Assembly: GCF_000312425.1 (NCBI RefSeq)
Contig: NZ_HE997181.1
Location: 275,002 to 339,001, forward strand
Length of the DNA: 64,000 nt
From: Reyranella massiliensis 521
Lineage (GTDB): Bacteria > Pseudomonadota > Alphaproteobacteria > Reyranellales > Reyranellaceae
Reading direction: 5' to 3'
The notes beneath the pieces are model-generated. The model did no database searches. It saw only the letters and a program-made list of their open reading frames with translations, and was not told the origin of the DNA. Of this stretch, positions 44,777 through 54,568 are shown in pieces. A program made the translations under genes and the position numbers. Each line of letters opens with the position of its first letter. Positions within the stretch are counted from its first letter, which is position 1.

Positions 44777-45691
44777 CTAGCTCCGCTCCACTTTCTCGCC
44801 GGCGCTTTGTTCGGGGGCGCCCAGGGCGTCGGCCAGGCGCTGCGCGGCGCTTCCCGGCTTGAGCGGCTTGGGCTGGGAGGCATGCGGCGCCCAGCCATGC
44901 AGGAAGAGCACCTCGAAGCTTGCCGTGACCCGGCCCGACGGGCGGGCGAAGCGCTCGCCGTAGAGTTCGGCTGCCCGCAGAAGCGTGGCGCGCCGCGTGA
45001 TCTGACGACGGCGCTCGACCACGAGGTTGCTCTCGCCCATGGAACTGAGGTCGCGCATCAGTGCCAGCGCATTCTCGTAGTCGACATCGATCGTCTCGCT
45101 GTCGGCGACCGGCAGGGCGAAGCCCGCACGCTGCAGGAGGCCCGCTGCGTCGCGCAGATCGGCGAAGGGGGAGATGCGTGGGCTGAGCCCGCCGTCGATT
45201 TCGCTCTCTGCCGCGGCAAAGGCCTGGCGCAACTGCCAGAGCGTTCCTCCCCCGAGCAGGGCGCCAAGGAAGAGCCCGTCGGGTTTCAGGATGCGGCCGA
45301 TCTGGATCAGCGTGCCGGGCAGGTCGTTCACCCAATGCAGGCTCATCGCACTCAAGACGAGATCGAATTTGGCGGCGGCAAAGGGAAGATGTTCCTCGTC
45401 CGCGACGACGGCCGATCCGCCCGCGCAACGAGCAAAGCGCTCGGCAAGATCGCTGCGGATCAAATCGCCGACGCTGCGCCGGTCGCGGAGCGCGATTGCG
45501 ATCTCGTCGCCGTGGCTGCCGAGGTCGAGCGCGAGCGCGAAGTGGCGGCGGACATCGTCCAGCCGCTCGACCAGCCGTCCGGCAATCTCGCGTTTGAGGA
45601 AGGCGTGACTCTCCCAGTCCCGCGCAGCGCGCTCGCGCCGACGGCGCAGGGTCGCGCGGTCGAAAACCAGCAGGGGATCAGGGCTCGTCAC
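44777..45691 (-). CDS. NDUFAF5/BioC-like SAM-dependent methyltransferase-fold protein
   Basis: The 304-residue product from GTG 45691 begins VTSPDPLLVFDRATLRRRRERAA, the family start; the longer frame to 45763 overlaps comF. ALDLGSHGDEIA is the glycine-rich SAM loop, and LVLSAMSLHWVNDLPG is the post-motif. Alphaproteobacterial members are related to mitochondrial NDUFAF5, which hydroxylates complex I arginine, and to BioC. Divergent from comF. Confidence 0.8.
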   Translation of the reverse strand: MTSPDPLLVFDRATLRRRRERAARDWESHAFLKREIAGRLVERLDDVRRHFALALDLGSHGDEIAIALRDRRSVGDLIRSDLAERFARCAGGSAVVADEEHLPFAAAKFDLVLSAMSLHWVNDLPGTLIQIGRILKPDGLFLGALLGGGTLWQLRQAFAAAESEIDGGLSPRISPFADLRDAAGLLQRAGFALPVADSETIDVDYENALALMRDLSSMGESNLVVERRRQITRRATLLRAAELYGERFARPSGRVTASFEVLFLHGWAPHASQPKPLKPGSAAQRLADALGAPEQSAGEKVERS

Positions 45692-45771
45692 AGGGGGTAT
45701 GTAAGGCGAAAGAGCGACGGCGGGTAGGGGACGCCATCCTGTCGGCGTATTTGCACGGCCCAATCGGTTCG

Positions 45772-46548
45772 ATGTTTACACGCCTGCCTCTTGGGCTCGG
45801 CCAAGCCTGCACGCGGGCGGGGCGGACGGCATTGGACGCCGTCCTGCCGCCGCTTTGCCTCGGATGCAACGAGATCGTCGGCGAGCCTGGAGGGCTGTGT
45901 GCCGCGTGTTGGCAGGATTTCAGCTTCGTGTCGGCGCCGCATTGCGCCTGTTGCGGCACACCGTTCGAGGAGGACCTGGGAGCGGAAGCTCTCTGCGCCG
46001 GCTGCATGGCTCGACGGCCGCACTACAATCGTGCGCGCGCCGCACTGATCTACGACGATCAGAGTCGACGCCTGATCCTGCCCTTCAAGCACGGTGACCG
46101 CACCGATATCGCGCGGGCCTGCGGCGGCTGGATGGCGCGAGCAGGCGCCGAACTTCTGGCGTCGGCTGATCTCGTCGCGCCGGTGCCGCTTCATTGGCGG
46201 CGTCTCTTCATGCGTCGCTACAACCAGGCAGCCTTGCTGGCGCGCGTTCTCGTGCGGCAGCTCGTTCCTCCCCACAAGGTGCGCTTGGCGCCGGATCTGC
46301 TTCGTCGTCATCGCTGGACAGGTTCGCAGACCGGCCTGCGCGCCCGGGAGCGTCGGCGCAATGTTCGCGAGGCGTTCGATGTCCATCCGCATTGGCGATC
46401 TGAAGTGACCGGCAAGCGCATTCTGCTGGTCGACGATGTGCTCACCACCGGGGCGACGGTCGAAGCTTGCAGCCGCGTATTGGAACGCGCCGGGGCGGAT
46501 TGCGTCGATGTCCTGACGCTGGCGCGGGTCATCCGGCCGGCTGTATAG
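45772..46548 (+). CDS. ComF-family phosphoribosyltransferase-like protein
   Basis: The 258-residue product has the N-terminal zinc finger CLGCNEIVGEPGGLCAACW and CACCG...CAGC, and a PRTase domain with the PRPP motif ILLVDDVLTTGATV near residue 220. ComF proteins take part in DNA uptake in competent species, but are widespread without competence. The start ATG 45772 is chosen; a TTG seven codons earlier is possible. The glutaredoxin gene follows 23 bases on, as in many alphaproteobacteria. Confidence 0.9.
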   Translation: MFTRLPLGLGQACTRAGRTALDAVLPPLCLGCNEIVGEPGGLCAACWQDFSFVSAPHCACCGTPFEEDLGAEALCAGCMARRPHYNRARAALIYDDQSRRLILPFKHGDRTDIARACGGWMARAGAELLASADLVAPVPLHWRRLFMRRYNQAALLARVLVRQLVPPHKVRLAPDLLRRHRWTGSQTGLRARERRRNVREAFDVHPHWRSEVTGKRILLVDDVLTTGATVEACSRVLERAGADCVDVLTLARVIRPAV

Positions 46549-46571
46549 TTTCGGAAAGAGGTTCACCCACC

Positions 46572-46832
46572 ATGGCCAAGATCGAAATCTACACCACGCC
46601 GTTCTGCGGTTACTGCGCTCGGGCAAAAGGTCTGCTCGACAGGAAGGGCGCTGCCTATGAGGAAATGGACGTGATGATGGACGACAAGAAGCGCAGCGAG
46701 ATGCGTGAACGGTCCCGGCGCACGACGGTGCCGCAGATCTTCATCAACGGCGAGCATGTCGGCGGTTCCGACGAACTTGCTGCTCTCGAAAGCGCGGGCA
46801 AGCTCGACGCGCTGCTCGCCCAGCCGGGCTGA
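46572..46832 (+). CDS. grxC: Glutaredoxin 3 (GrxC)
   Basis: The 86-residue dithiol glutaredoxin has active site PFCGYCARAK (CxYC) at residues about 10-14 and TVPQIFINGEHVGGSDEL as the glutathione-binding loop. AAAGAGG lies upstream. It sits in a comF-grxC-amidase operon. Confidence 0.95.
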   Translation: MAKIEIYTTPFCGYCARAKGLLDRKGAAYEEMDVMMDDKKRSEMRERSRRTTVPQIFINGEHVGGSDELAALESAGKLDALLAQPG

Positions 46833-46841
46833 GCCGCGGCG

Positions 46842-47708
46842 ATGTCGTCCTTCAAGGCCGGTCTCGTCCAGACCAACGTCAGTAACGAAGTGTTGGAGAA
46901 CGTGGCGTTCGTGCGCGAGCAGGCAAAGCTCGCCCGCGATGCCGGCGCCGACTTCATCATGACGCCCGAGAACACCGGCTTGATCGGGGCGAATCGCACC
47001 GAGACCCTGGCCAAGGCGCAGACCGAAGAAGAGCACGCGATGCTCGCGGCCTGCCGGGCCAGCGCCCGCGACATCGGCGCGTGGTTCCTGCTGGGATCCA
47101 TCCATGTACGTGTTCCGGGCGAAGAGCAGATCCGCAATCGCTCCTACCTGATCGACCCGACAGGCGGCATCATCGCGAGCTACGACAAGATCCACATGTT
47201 CGACGTCCAGCTCGCGGGCGGCGAGAGCTATCGCGAGTCCTCGACGTTCAGGCCGGGCGAGAGGGCGGTGCTGGCCGAGACGCCGTGGGGCGTGCTGGGC
47301 ATGACCATCTGCTACGATCTGCGCTTCCCCTACCTCTATCGCGATCTCGCCCATGCCGGGGCGACGATGCTGTCGATTCCGTCTTCGTTCACCGTGCCGA
47401 CCGGACAGGCGCACTGGCATACGCTGATGCGGGCGCGGGCTATCGAGACCGGGTGCTTCGTCTTCGCGCCGGCGCAGGTCGGCACGCACAAGGGCTCGAA
47501 CCGCAAGACCTACGGCCACTCGATCGTCGTGGCGCCGTGGGGCGAGGTGCTGGCCGATGCCGGTGGCGAGAAGGCCGGCTTCGTCGTGGCCGACATCGAT
47601 GCGGCCAAGATCGGCGAGGCCCGCAAGATGGTGCCGTCGCTGACGCACGACCGGGAATATACGGCACCGGCCCTGCACAAGGCGGCAGCGGCGAAGGCGG
47701 CGGAATAG
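46842..47708 (+). CDS. Nitrilase-superfamily carbon-nitrogen hydrolase
   Basis: The 288-residue product has the catalytic Glu-Lys-Cys triad visible: MTPENTGL, YDKIHMFD and MTICYDLRFPYLYRDLA. The length and motifs fit the Nit1/omega-amidase type, which removes deaminated glutathione or alpha-ketoglutaramate. Its position after a glutaredoxin is typical in this group. ATG 46842 lies 9 bases after the grxC stop. Confidence 0.9.
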   Translation: MSSFKAGLVQTNVSNEVLENVAFVREQAKLARDAGADFIMTPENTGLIGANRTETLAKAQTEEEHAMLAACRASARDIGAWFLLGSIHVRVPGEEQIRNRSYLIDPTGGIIASYDKIHMFDVQLAGGESYRESSTFRPGERAVLAETPWGVLGMTICYDLRFPYLYRDLAHAGATMLSIPSSFTVPTGQAHWHTLMRARAIETGCFVFAPAQVGTHKGSNRKTYGHSIVVAPWGEVLADAGGEKAGFVVADIDAAKIGEARKMVPSLTHDREYTAPALHKAAAAKAAE

Positions 47709-47731
47709 GCGGCGGGACGGGACTGTCGGCC

Positions 47732-48232
47732 CTAAGATGTCTTTCGGGCCGCGATTCGCTGCACCATCGCCATCCTGGGTTCGCTGATCATCCGCGCTTC
47801 GTAGGCGGTTACCGAGAAACGACCGCGCACCAGGTCGAGCAGTTCGCCATCCTTCAGCAGGAATTCGGGCCGGCTCGGTTTGCCGAAGCGCTCGTTGCCG
47901 ACCATGAAAGTCTCGTAGAGCAGGATGCCGCCCGGCTGTAGCGCCTCGAAAAGGACGGGAAACAAGGGCCGGTGCAAGTAGTTGGTCACGACGACGGCGC
48001 CGAAACGGCGGTCGCTGAGCGGCCAGGGCGAACCGTCTTCGAGATCGGCGGCGATGACTTCGATGCCGTCGGCGGCGGCAAGTTCGCTCACGTCGCGGTC
48101 GATCGCCGTCACGCGATGGCCGCGGGCGGCGAAGTATCGACTATGCCGGCCCTTGCCGGCCGCGATGTCGAGGACGGTGGCGTCCGCCGGCAGCAGGCCG
48201 GCCCAGGTGACGATCCAGGGAGAGGCGGTCAT
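47732..48232 (-). CDS. Class I SAM-dependent methyltransferase
   Basis: The 166-residue product from MTASPWIVTW has the motif I sequence VLDIAAGKGRHSRYFA and motif II-like IEVIAADLE. The frame is open to 48301, and a start there would add 23 residues. Substrate unknown. It is divergent from the DUF1178 gene and convergent with the amidase gene. Confidence 0.75.
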   Translation of the reverse strand: MTASPWIVTWAGLLPADATVLDIAAGKGRHSRYFAARGHRVTAIDRDVSELAAADGIEVIAADLEDGSPWPLSDRRFGAVVVTNYLHRPLFPVLFEALQPGGILLYETFMVGNERFGKPSRPEFLLKDGELLDLVRGRFSVTAYEARMISEPRMAMVQRIAARKTS

Positions 48233-48322
48233 TCCGTATGTGTCTTGGTGCGAAAGGGGCGAATGGGGCGCGACAATCGGGCCTTGCGTCTGGCGCGACA
48301 AGCCACCATTTTCGACGGCGTT

Positions 48323-48808
48323 ATGATTCTATATCGCCTGCGTTGCGCCAAGGGCCACGAATTCGACAGCTGGTTCAAGGACAGCAAGACTTACGAGCGC
48401 CAGGAAAAGAAGTCGCTGATCGGCTGCGCCGTCTGCGGTTCGTCCAAGGTGGAGCGCGCCATCATGGCGCCCCGCATCGGCAAGAAGGGCAGCGACGAGG
48501 CGCCGATCGAGGTTGCCGAGGCTCCCGTGGCGGCGCCCGCAGCCCCGTCGGCAGAGCAGCAGCAGATGGCGGCCCTTGCCAGGCACATGCCGAAGGAGCT
48601 GCGCGAGGCGCTGCTCAAGGTCCGCGCCGAAGTCGAGAAGAACTGCGAGCATGTCGGCGACAAGTTTGCCGAGGAGGCACGCAAGATCCATTACGGCGAG
48701 AGCGACAGGCGCGGCATCTACGGCGAGACGAGCGACGAGGAAGCCGAGGCGCTTGCCGAAGAGGGTATCGAGTTCGGTCGCCTGCCCTGGATCCCGCGCG
48801 GCAACTGA
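48323..48808 (+). CDS. DUF1178 family protein
   Basis: The 161-residue product starts MILYRLRCAKGHEFDSWF, a zinc-ribbon-like beginning (C and H, then CAVCGSSKV), and ends in the acidic conserved RGIYGETSDEEAEALAEEGIEF. Typical of alphaproteobacteria, function unknown. The frame is open far upstream, but this start is the family one. Confidence 0.88.
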   Translation: MILYRLRCAKGHEFDSWFKDSKTYERQEKKSLIGCAVCGSSKVERAIMAPRIGKKGSDEAPIEVAEAPVAAPAAPSAEQQQMAALARHMPKELREALLKVRAEVEKNCEHVGDKFAEEARKIHYGESDRRGIYGETSDEEAEALAEEGIEFGRLPWIPRGN

Positions 48809-48841
48809 CGCAATCGGTATCCGCCGTGTCGGCGCCGGCCG

Positions 48842-49606
48842 TTAGGCCGCGCGCCTGATTCCGTAGAGCATGTAGTTCACATCCAGGTCGTTCTTGTTCA
48901 GCGACCAGAGGCGGCTGAGCGGACTGTAGACGACCCCAACGATTTCCTGCGCGTCGATGCCGCCGTCTCGCAGACCGTGCACGGCTTCCGAAGGTTTCAG
49001 AAACTTCTTCCAGTCGTGGGTGCCGCGCGGCAGCCAGCCCAGCACGTATTCGGCGCCGGCGATGGCCATCGCCCAGGCCTTGGCCGTGCGATTGAGCGTC
49101 GAGAGGAACAGCAGGCCTCCCGGCTTCACCATGTTCCCGCAGGAACGCAGGAAAAGATCGACATCCGAGACATGCTCGACGATCTCGAGCGCCATCACGA
49201 TGTCGAACTGCGCACCGCTGCCGGCCAGTGCTTCGGCGGTACCCTGGCGGTAGTCGATCGAAAGACCCTGGCGTTCGGCATGGAGGGCGGCGACTGTAAT
49301 GTTGCGTGCGGAGGCATCGACGCCGGTCACCCTTGCGCCCAGCCGGGTCATCGGTTCGCTCAGCAAGCCACCGCCGCAGCCGATATCGAGCAGCGACAGA
49401 CCGTCGAGCGGTCGGCCCGACAGGGCATCGCGCTGCCAGTGGGCGGCAGCGCGGTCGCGGATATAGCCGATCCGCACCGGATTGAGCCGGTGGAGCGGGG
49501 CAAACTTGCCCCTGGGATCCCACCACTCGTCGGCAATACGCGAAAAGCGTTCGACCTCGGCAGGATCGACCGTTCCGGCAGCGGGGATATGCGCGCTTTC
49601 GACCAT
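48842..49606 (-). CDS. ubiG: Ubiquinone biosynthesis O-methyltransferase UbiG
   Basis: The 254-residue product makes both O-methylations in ubiquinone synthesis. Seen are FSRIADEWWDPRGKFAPLHRLNPVRIGYIRD (family start), LLDIGCGGGLLSEP (SAM loop), ALEIVEHVSDVDLFL and FLSTLNRTAKAWAMAI. Divergent from lysC with a 78-base spacer. Confidence 0.95.
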   Translation of the reverse strand: MVESAHIPAAGTVDPAEVERFSRIADEWWDPRGKFAPLHRLNPVRIGYIRDRAAAHWQRDALSGRPLDGLSLLDIGCGGGLLSEPMTRLGARVTGVDASARNITVAALHAERQGLSIDYRQGTAEALAGSGAQFDIVMALEIVEHVSDVDLFLRSCGNMVKPGGLLFLSTLNRTAKAWAMAIAGAEYVLGWLPRGTHDWKKFLKPSEAVHGLRDGGIDAQEIVGVVYSPLSRLWSLNKNDLDVNYMLYGIRRAA

Positions 49607-49684
49607 GGCTACCCTTGACCCATATGGCGCCGGCGGTGTCTATAGCCCGCTTTCCAGGCGGGGGCTTCCCCTTCGAGTAGGGCT

Positions 49685-50932
49685 ATGGCGCGCATTGTTC
49701 TAAAATTCGGCGGTACTTCGGTCGGCGACACGGATCGTATCAAGAATGTTGCGCGTAAAGTAAAAGCCGAAGTCGCGCGGGGCAACGAGGTCGCGGTGGT
49801 GGTTTCGGCCATGTCGGGTGCCACGAACCAATTGATCAAGTGGGTCAACGAGATCACGCCTTTGCATGATCCGCGCGAGTATGACGTTGTCGTCGCGACG
49901 GGCGAGCAGGTGACGATCGGCCTCCTGGCGATGGCGCTCCAGCAGGAAGGCGTGAATTCGCGCTCCTGGGTTTCCTGGCAGCTTCCGATCAAGACCGATT
50001 CTGCCCATTCCAAGGCCCGGGTGATCGAGATCGATACGACCGAGATGGACAAGACCATGTCGGCGGGCGAGGTCCCGATCGTGCCGGGCTTTCAGGGCGT
50101 GTCGCCCGAGGGCCGCATCACGACCCTGGGCCGCGGCGGCTCGGATACGTCGGCGGTGGCGCTGGCGGCGGCCCTGAAGGCCGATCGTTGCGACATCTAT
50201 ACCGACGTCGATGGCGTCTACACGACCGATCCCCGGATTGTGGAAAAGGCCCAGAAGATCGACCGGGTGACCTACGAAGAGATGCTGGAAATGGCGTCGC
50301 TGGGCTCGAAGGTGCTGCAGACGCGCTCCGTCGAGCTAGCGATGAATCATCATGTGCGGGTGCAGGTGCTGTCGTCGTTCGACGAGGCGCTCGGCAGCGA
50401 CCTCCCCGGAACGCTGGTTGTGGACGAGGAAGAAATCATGGCCCAGGGGCTCGAGAAGTCTGTCGTGAGCGGCATCGCCTTCGCCAGGGATGAAGCCAAG
50501 ATCACGGTGACCCAAGTGTCGGACCGGCCAGGCGTGGCGGCGGCGATCTTCGGCCCTCTGGCCGAGGCAAACATCAACGTCGATATGATCGTGCAGAACG
50601 TTTCGCTCGACGGCAGCTCGACCGACATCACCTTCACGGTGCCCAAGGCCGATCTTGCTCGCGCGGTGCAGCGACTTGAGCAGGCCAAGGCCGAACTCCA
50701 CTTTTCCGAGATCAAGTCGGACATCAACGTGTCCAAGGTGTCGGTGATCGGCGTCGGCATGCGCAGCCATGCCGGTGTCGCGCTCAAGATGTTCGAAACC
50801 CTTGCGGCCAAGGGGATTAACATCCAGGTGATCTCCACCTCGGAGATCAAGATCAGCGTTCTCGTGGCCGCCGAGTATACGGAGCTTGCCGTCCGCGCCC
50901 TTCACACGGCCTATGAGCTGGACGCGGCCTGA
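49685..50932 (+). CDS. lysC: Aspartate kinase
   Basis: The 415-residue product phosphorylates aspartate, the first step for Lys, Thr and Met. KFGGTSVGD is the N-terminal kinase motif and FQGVSPEGRITTLGRGGSDTSA a substrate-binding stretch. Two C-terminal ACT domains (EAKITVTQVSDRPGVAAAIF, VSVIGVGMRSHAGVALKMF) allow feedback inhibition. ATG 49685 follows a divergent intergenic region with ubiG. Confidence 0.96.
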   Translation: MARIVLKFGGTSVGDTDRIKNVARKVKAEVARGNEVAVVVSAMSGATNQLIKWVNEITPLHDPREYDVVVATGEQVTIGLLAMALQQEGVNSRSWVSWQLPIKTDSAHSKARVIEIDTTEMDKTMSAGEVPIVPGFQGVSPEGRITTLGRGGSDTSAVALAAALKADRCDIYTDVDGVYTTDPRIVEKAQKIDRVTYEEMLEMASLGSKVLQTRSVELAMNHHVRVQVLSSFDEALGSDLPGTLVVDEEEIMAQGLEKSVVSGIAFARDEAKITVTQVSDRPGVAAAIFGPLAEANINVDMIVQNVSLDGSSTDITFTVPKADLARAVQRLEQAKAELHFSEIKSDINVSKVSVIGVGMRSHAGVALKMFETLAAKGINIQVISTSEIKISVLVAAEYTELAVRALHTAYELDAA

Positions 50933-51149
50933 TCGCAAATCCCACGTTCTCTATGCGAATTAGCCGGTAGGCAGTTCGGCGCGGGTCTTGCTATAAGCGG
51001 GCTATGCGCGCCGAGCTCCCTATGGCTTGCCAAGACCTCTGTCCGACCATTCCGGCGGCCGAGGAGTGGCGAGCTTATGGGCGAGTTCGTGCCGGCATCG
51101 TCAACCGCAGCTTTGTCGTAATCCGACTCAAGCATCCTGCGGTCTGACC

Positions 51150-53414
51150 ATGGAGCGATCCACTCCTCCGGCCGGACCGCGAATGCTCCTCAAGCGGCTC
51201 CGGGACACGATGGCGCGTGCCGACGCGGTCGAGGTCACGCTCGGGGAGGTTGCGCGCCTGGTTGCCAACGAGATGGTGGCCGAGGTCTGCTCCATCTACC
51301 TGCTGCGCGCAGGCGAGGTGCTGGAGCTGTTCGCCACCCAGGGTCTCAATCCGTCGGCCGTGCACCGCACGCGCCTCAGGGTGGGCGAAGGTCTGGTCGG
51401 TGACATTGCCGCCCATGGTCGGCCGCTGGCCCTCGCCGACGCGCAGGCCCACCCCCAATTCGCCTACCGGCCGGAAACCGGCGAAGAGATCTATCACTCG
51501 CTTGCCGGCGTCCCGATCCTGCGCGCCGGTCGCGTGCTGGGCGTGCTGGTGGTGCAGAACCGCACGCGTCGCCAGTACGACGAGGAAGAGATCGAGACGC
51601 TGCAGACCATCGCCATGGTGCTGGCGGAACTGGTCTCGGCCGGCCACATCGTCAGCCCCAACGAGGTGCAGCAGGTCGACGGGATCGGTCTGCTGCCCTT
51701 GCGTGTCGACGGCGTCCAGCTCACCCCGGGCGTCACGATCGGGCGAGCCGTGCTGCACGAGCCGCGCATCGTCATTCAGCGCATCGTTGCGGAGGATGCG
51801 GCGCAGGAGCAGCAGCGCTTCCAGGAGGCTCTGCACGGCGTGCGCGAGGATGTCGATCGCATGCTCGAAGCGCACGACATGCAGTCGGGCGAGCAGCGTG
51901 AGATCCTGGAAACGTTCCGCATGTTTGTCGACGATCGCGGCTGGATCGAGCGCGTGCGCGAGGCCATCGACTCGGGCCTCACGGCCGAAGCAGGCGTGCA
52001 GCGCGCCTTCGACGATGTGCGCGCCCGGCTTGGACAGTCCACAGATCCCTATATCCGCGAGCGGCTGAGCGACCTGCAGGATCTCAGCAACCGCCTGCTG
52101 CTGCGCCTTACCGGCCGCGCTGCCGTCGATCCAAGCACGCTGCCCGATGACATGATCGTCATCGCGCGCGACATGGGCCCCGCCGAACTTCTCGACTATG
52201 ACCGCACGCGGCTGCGCGGCGTGGTGCTCGAAGAGGGGTCGGCACTCAGCCATGTCGCCATTGTCGCACGCGCCCTCGACATTCCCGTCGTCGGCCGGGC
52301 GCCCGATGTGCTGTCCCGCGTGGAGGCCGGCGATCCGATCGTCGTCGATGGCGACAATGCCCAGGTCCTCGTTCGGCCGGCCGAGGACATCCTTCAGGGC
52401 GTCTATGCGGCGATCGATGCACGCGCCGAACGTCGTCGCAAGTACGCGGCGCTGCGCGACCTGCCCTCGGTGACACGCAACCAGGCGCCGATCTCGCTGC
52501 ACATGAATGCCGGCCTGCTGATCGACATGCAGCATCTCGACGACACGGGAGCCGACGGCGTCGGTCTGTACCGGACCGAGATTCCGTTCATGGTGCGTTC
52601 GGAGTTTCCCGATGTCGATGCACAGGCTTGGCTCTATGGCCGCGTGCTCGACCTCGCCGATGGACGCCCTGTAACGTTCCGCACCCTCGATGTTGGGGGC
52701 GACAAGGTGTTGCCGTACGTCGGTGCGTTCGGCGACGAAAACCCCGCCATGGGGTGGCGTGCGATCCGCATCGGCCTCGACCGCCCGGCGATGCTGCGCG
52801 GTCAGCTCCGCGCATTGGTTCAGGCCGCCAACGGACGGCCGTTGTCGGTGATGTTCCCCATGATCGCCGATGTCGCAGAACTTCTGAGCGCGCGTAAGTT
52901 GCTCGACCTCGAGCTCGAGCGCGCTAGGCGGCGAGGTATGGTCGAACCCGAGCGTCTGCGTGTTGGCGTTATGTTCGAGGTTCCCGCCCTGGCATGGCAG
53001 CTCGACAGCCTGCTGCCCCATGTCGATTTTATTTCCGTGGGAACGAACGATCTTATGCAGTTTCTCTTCGCTGCTGATCGCGGCAACAGCCGGCTTGCGG
53101 GTCGCTACGACAGTTTGTCCCCAGCTCTGCTTCGGTTGCTACATTTTGTGGTGGAAAAGGCGCGGCCTGCCGGTGTCGATCTTGCCGTCTGCGGCGAGAT
53201 GGCAGGTCGCCCTGTCGAAGCTCTCGCGTTGCTCGCCGTTGGCGTGCGTACGCTTTCGATGTCGCCAGGTGCGATTGGTCCCGTCAAAGCAATGATTCGT
53301 TCGCTCGATCTCGACGACGCGGTTGGTTTCATGACCGCTGCGCTTTCACAACCGGATCGACCGTTGCGTGAGACACTGCGCCTCTTCGCCGCCGATCACG
53401 CGATCGAAATTTAA
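51150..53414 (+). CDS. ptsP: Phosphoenolpyruvate-protein phosphotransferase PtsP (EI-Ntr)
   Basis: EI-Ntr takes phosphate from PEP to the nitrogen-type PTS that senses nitrogen status. The 754-residue product from ATG 51150 has an N-terminal GAF domain (about 1-165), the phospho-His loop EGSALSHVAIVARALDIPVVG, and PEP-utilising C-terminal motifs GVMFEVPALAWQ and FISVGTNDLMQFLFAADR. The frame is open 41 codons upstream, but MERSTPPAGP is the family start. Downstream spacing to the RodZ-like gene is 80 bases. Confidence 0.95.
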   Translation: MERSTPPAGPRMLLKRLRDTMARADAVEVTLGEVARLVANEMVAEVCSIYLLRAGEVLELFATQGLNPSAVHRTRLRVGEGLVGDIAAHGRPLALADAQAHPQFAYRPETGEEIYHSLAGVPILRAGRVLGVLVVQNRTRRQYDEEEIETLQTIAMVLAELVSAGHIVSPNEVQQVDGIGLLPLRVDGVQLTPGVTIGRAVLHEPRIVIQRIVAEDAAQEQQRFQEALHGVREDVDRMLEAHDMQSGEQREILETFRMFVDDRGWIERVREAIDSGLTAEAGVQRAFDDVRARLGQSTDPYIRERLSDLQDLSNRLLLRLTGRAAVDPSTLPDDMIVIARDMGPAELLDYDRTRLRGVVLEEGSALSHVAIVARALDIPVVGRAPDVLSRVEAGDPIVVDGDNAQVLVRPAEDILQGVYAAIDARAERRRKYAALRDLPSVTRNQAPISLHMNAGLLIDMQHLDDTGADGVGLYRTEIPFMVRSEFPDVDAQAWLYGRVLDLADGRPVTFRTLDVGGDKVLPYVGAFGDENPAMGWRAIRIGLDRPAMLRGQLRALVQAANGRPLSVMFPMIADVAELLSARKLLDLELERARRRGMVEPERLRVGVMFEVPALAWQLDSLLPHVDFISVGTNDLMQFLFAADRGNSRLAGRYDSLSPALLRLLHFVVEKARPAGVDLAVCGEMAGRPVEALALLAVGVRTLSMSPGAIGPVKAMIRSLDLDDAVGFMTAALSQPDRPLRETLRLFAADHAIEI

Positions 53415-53494
53415 CGACGACATCTCGAATCGCTTTTGCCCTGTCATCGGGCCTCTGCTAAAAGTCGCGACGAGGGGACAAGCAGGGATATTCG

Positions 53495-54556
53495 ATGCCG
53501 GATCAGGTTGACTGGCGGGCGATTGAACGTGAGGCCGCACCGGGCCGAGCGGTCGGTCGACTCCTTCGCGACCAGCGTGAAGCGCGTGGATTGAGTCTGC
53601 CTGAAGTCGAAAAGAGTCTGCGCATTCGTCGCAATCACATCGAAGCCATCGAAGAGGGTCGCTTCGACAAGTTGCCTGGCGCGGCTTACATCCCGGCATT
53701 CCTGCGCGCCTATGCAGCGCATGTCGACCTGGATCCCGAGAAGGTCATGACGGCCTATCATCTGTCGGGCCCCGTTCCCATCAAGCGCCCCGTGGCGCTG
53801 CCTGCTGATTTCCCGATCGTCGAGAAGCGTGCTCCGATCGGTCTCGCCGTGTTGACGGTCCTGCTCGTTGTCGGCGCCGGCTACGGCGTGTGGCACTACA
53901 TGCCGCGTGAACAGGCTGTCGTTGCCGAGAAGGTTCCGCCGGTGCCGGATCGTTTGCTGGCGGCACGGCCGTCGGAAAAGGAAACGACTGCACCCGCGCA
54001 AGCAGAGGCGACGCCGCCTGCGCCGGCTCGCCAGACCCGGAGTGCGTCGGGCAATCTGCCGGCCGAGATATGGCCGGCTCACCGCCCGGAGCCTGCACCG
54101 TCGCTAGCCCCCGCTGCGCCGATGACGGCGGTAGCGCCGGCCGCTCCCGCGCCGGCCGTCATGCCCGCATTGCCGCCGCCCGTCGTCGTTGCCGTTCCCG
54201 CACCGCCGCCGCAGGTAGTGATGTCGATCCCCGCGATCGGTCAGGCTCAGGCTGCGCAGCCGCCGGCCCCGATCGAGCTGCCGCGCCTCAACCTCGCCGG
54301 ACAGCCCGTGCAGGGGCAGCCGACGCAGGGACAGCCTCCGGTCGAAGAGGCCAACGCACGTCAGCCGGCAGCAGATGTTGCCGCCGTGCCGCCGCCGCTG
54401 CCTGTGAGGGTCAACACCCCGATCAGCGTCCGGCGCAACAGCTGGGTCGAGCTGCGGGCACCGAATGGCGACGTGCTGACGCAGACCTATGTGCGTGCTG
54501 GCGAGAGCTACACCGTCCCGGCCGGGATCGCCTACCGCATTACCGAAGCCCGGTAG
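53495..54556 (+). CDS. RodZ-like helix-turn-helix membrane protein
   Basis: The 353-residue product has a cytoplasmic Cro-type HTH (residues 17-60, LLRDQREARGLSLPEVEKSL), a membrane helix (PIGLAVLTVLLVVGAGYGVWHYM), a long Pro/Ala-rich periplasmic linker and a short DUF4115-like end (ISVRRNSWVELRAPNGDVLTQTYVRAGESYTVP). It ends soon after, where the family usually has more. RodZ proteins link MreB to the envelope in shape control. The C-terminal shortening is noted as odd. Confidence 0.85.
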   Translation: MPDQVDWRAIEREAAPGRAVGRLLRDQREARGLSLPEVEKSLRIRRNHIEAIEEGRFDKLPGAAYIPAFLRAYAAHVDLDPEKVMTAYHLSGPVPIKRPVALPADFPIVEKRAPIGLAVLTVLLVVGAGYGVWHYMPREQAVVAEKVPPVPDRLLAARPSEKETTAPAQAEATPPAPARQTRSASGNLPAEIWPAHRPEPAPSLAPAAPMTAVAPAAPAPAVMPALPPPVVVAVPAPPPQVVMSIPAIGQAQAAQPPAPIELPRLNLAGQPVQGQPTQGQPPVEEANARQPAADVAAVPPPLPVRVNTPISVRRNSWVELRAPNGDVLTQTYVRAGESYTVPAGIAYRITEAR

Positions 54557-54568
54557 CGTAGAAGGTCG

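Noticed and set aside
51075..53021. A 648-codon minus-strand open frame opposite ptsP
   Set aside because: Antisense shadow of ptsP; same reasoning as for secA and clpB.
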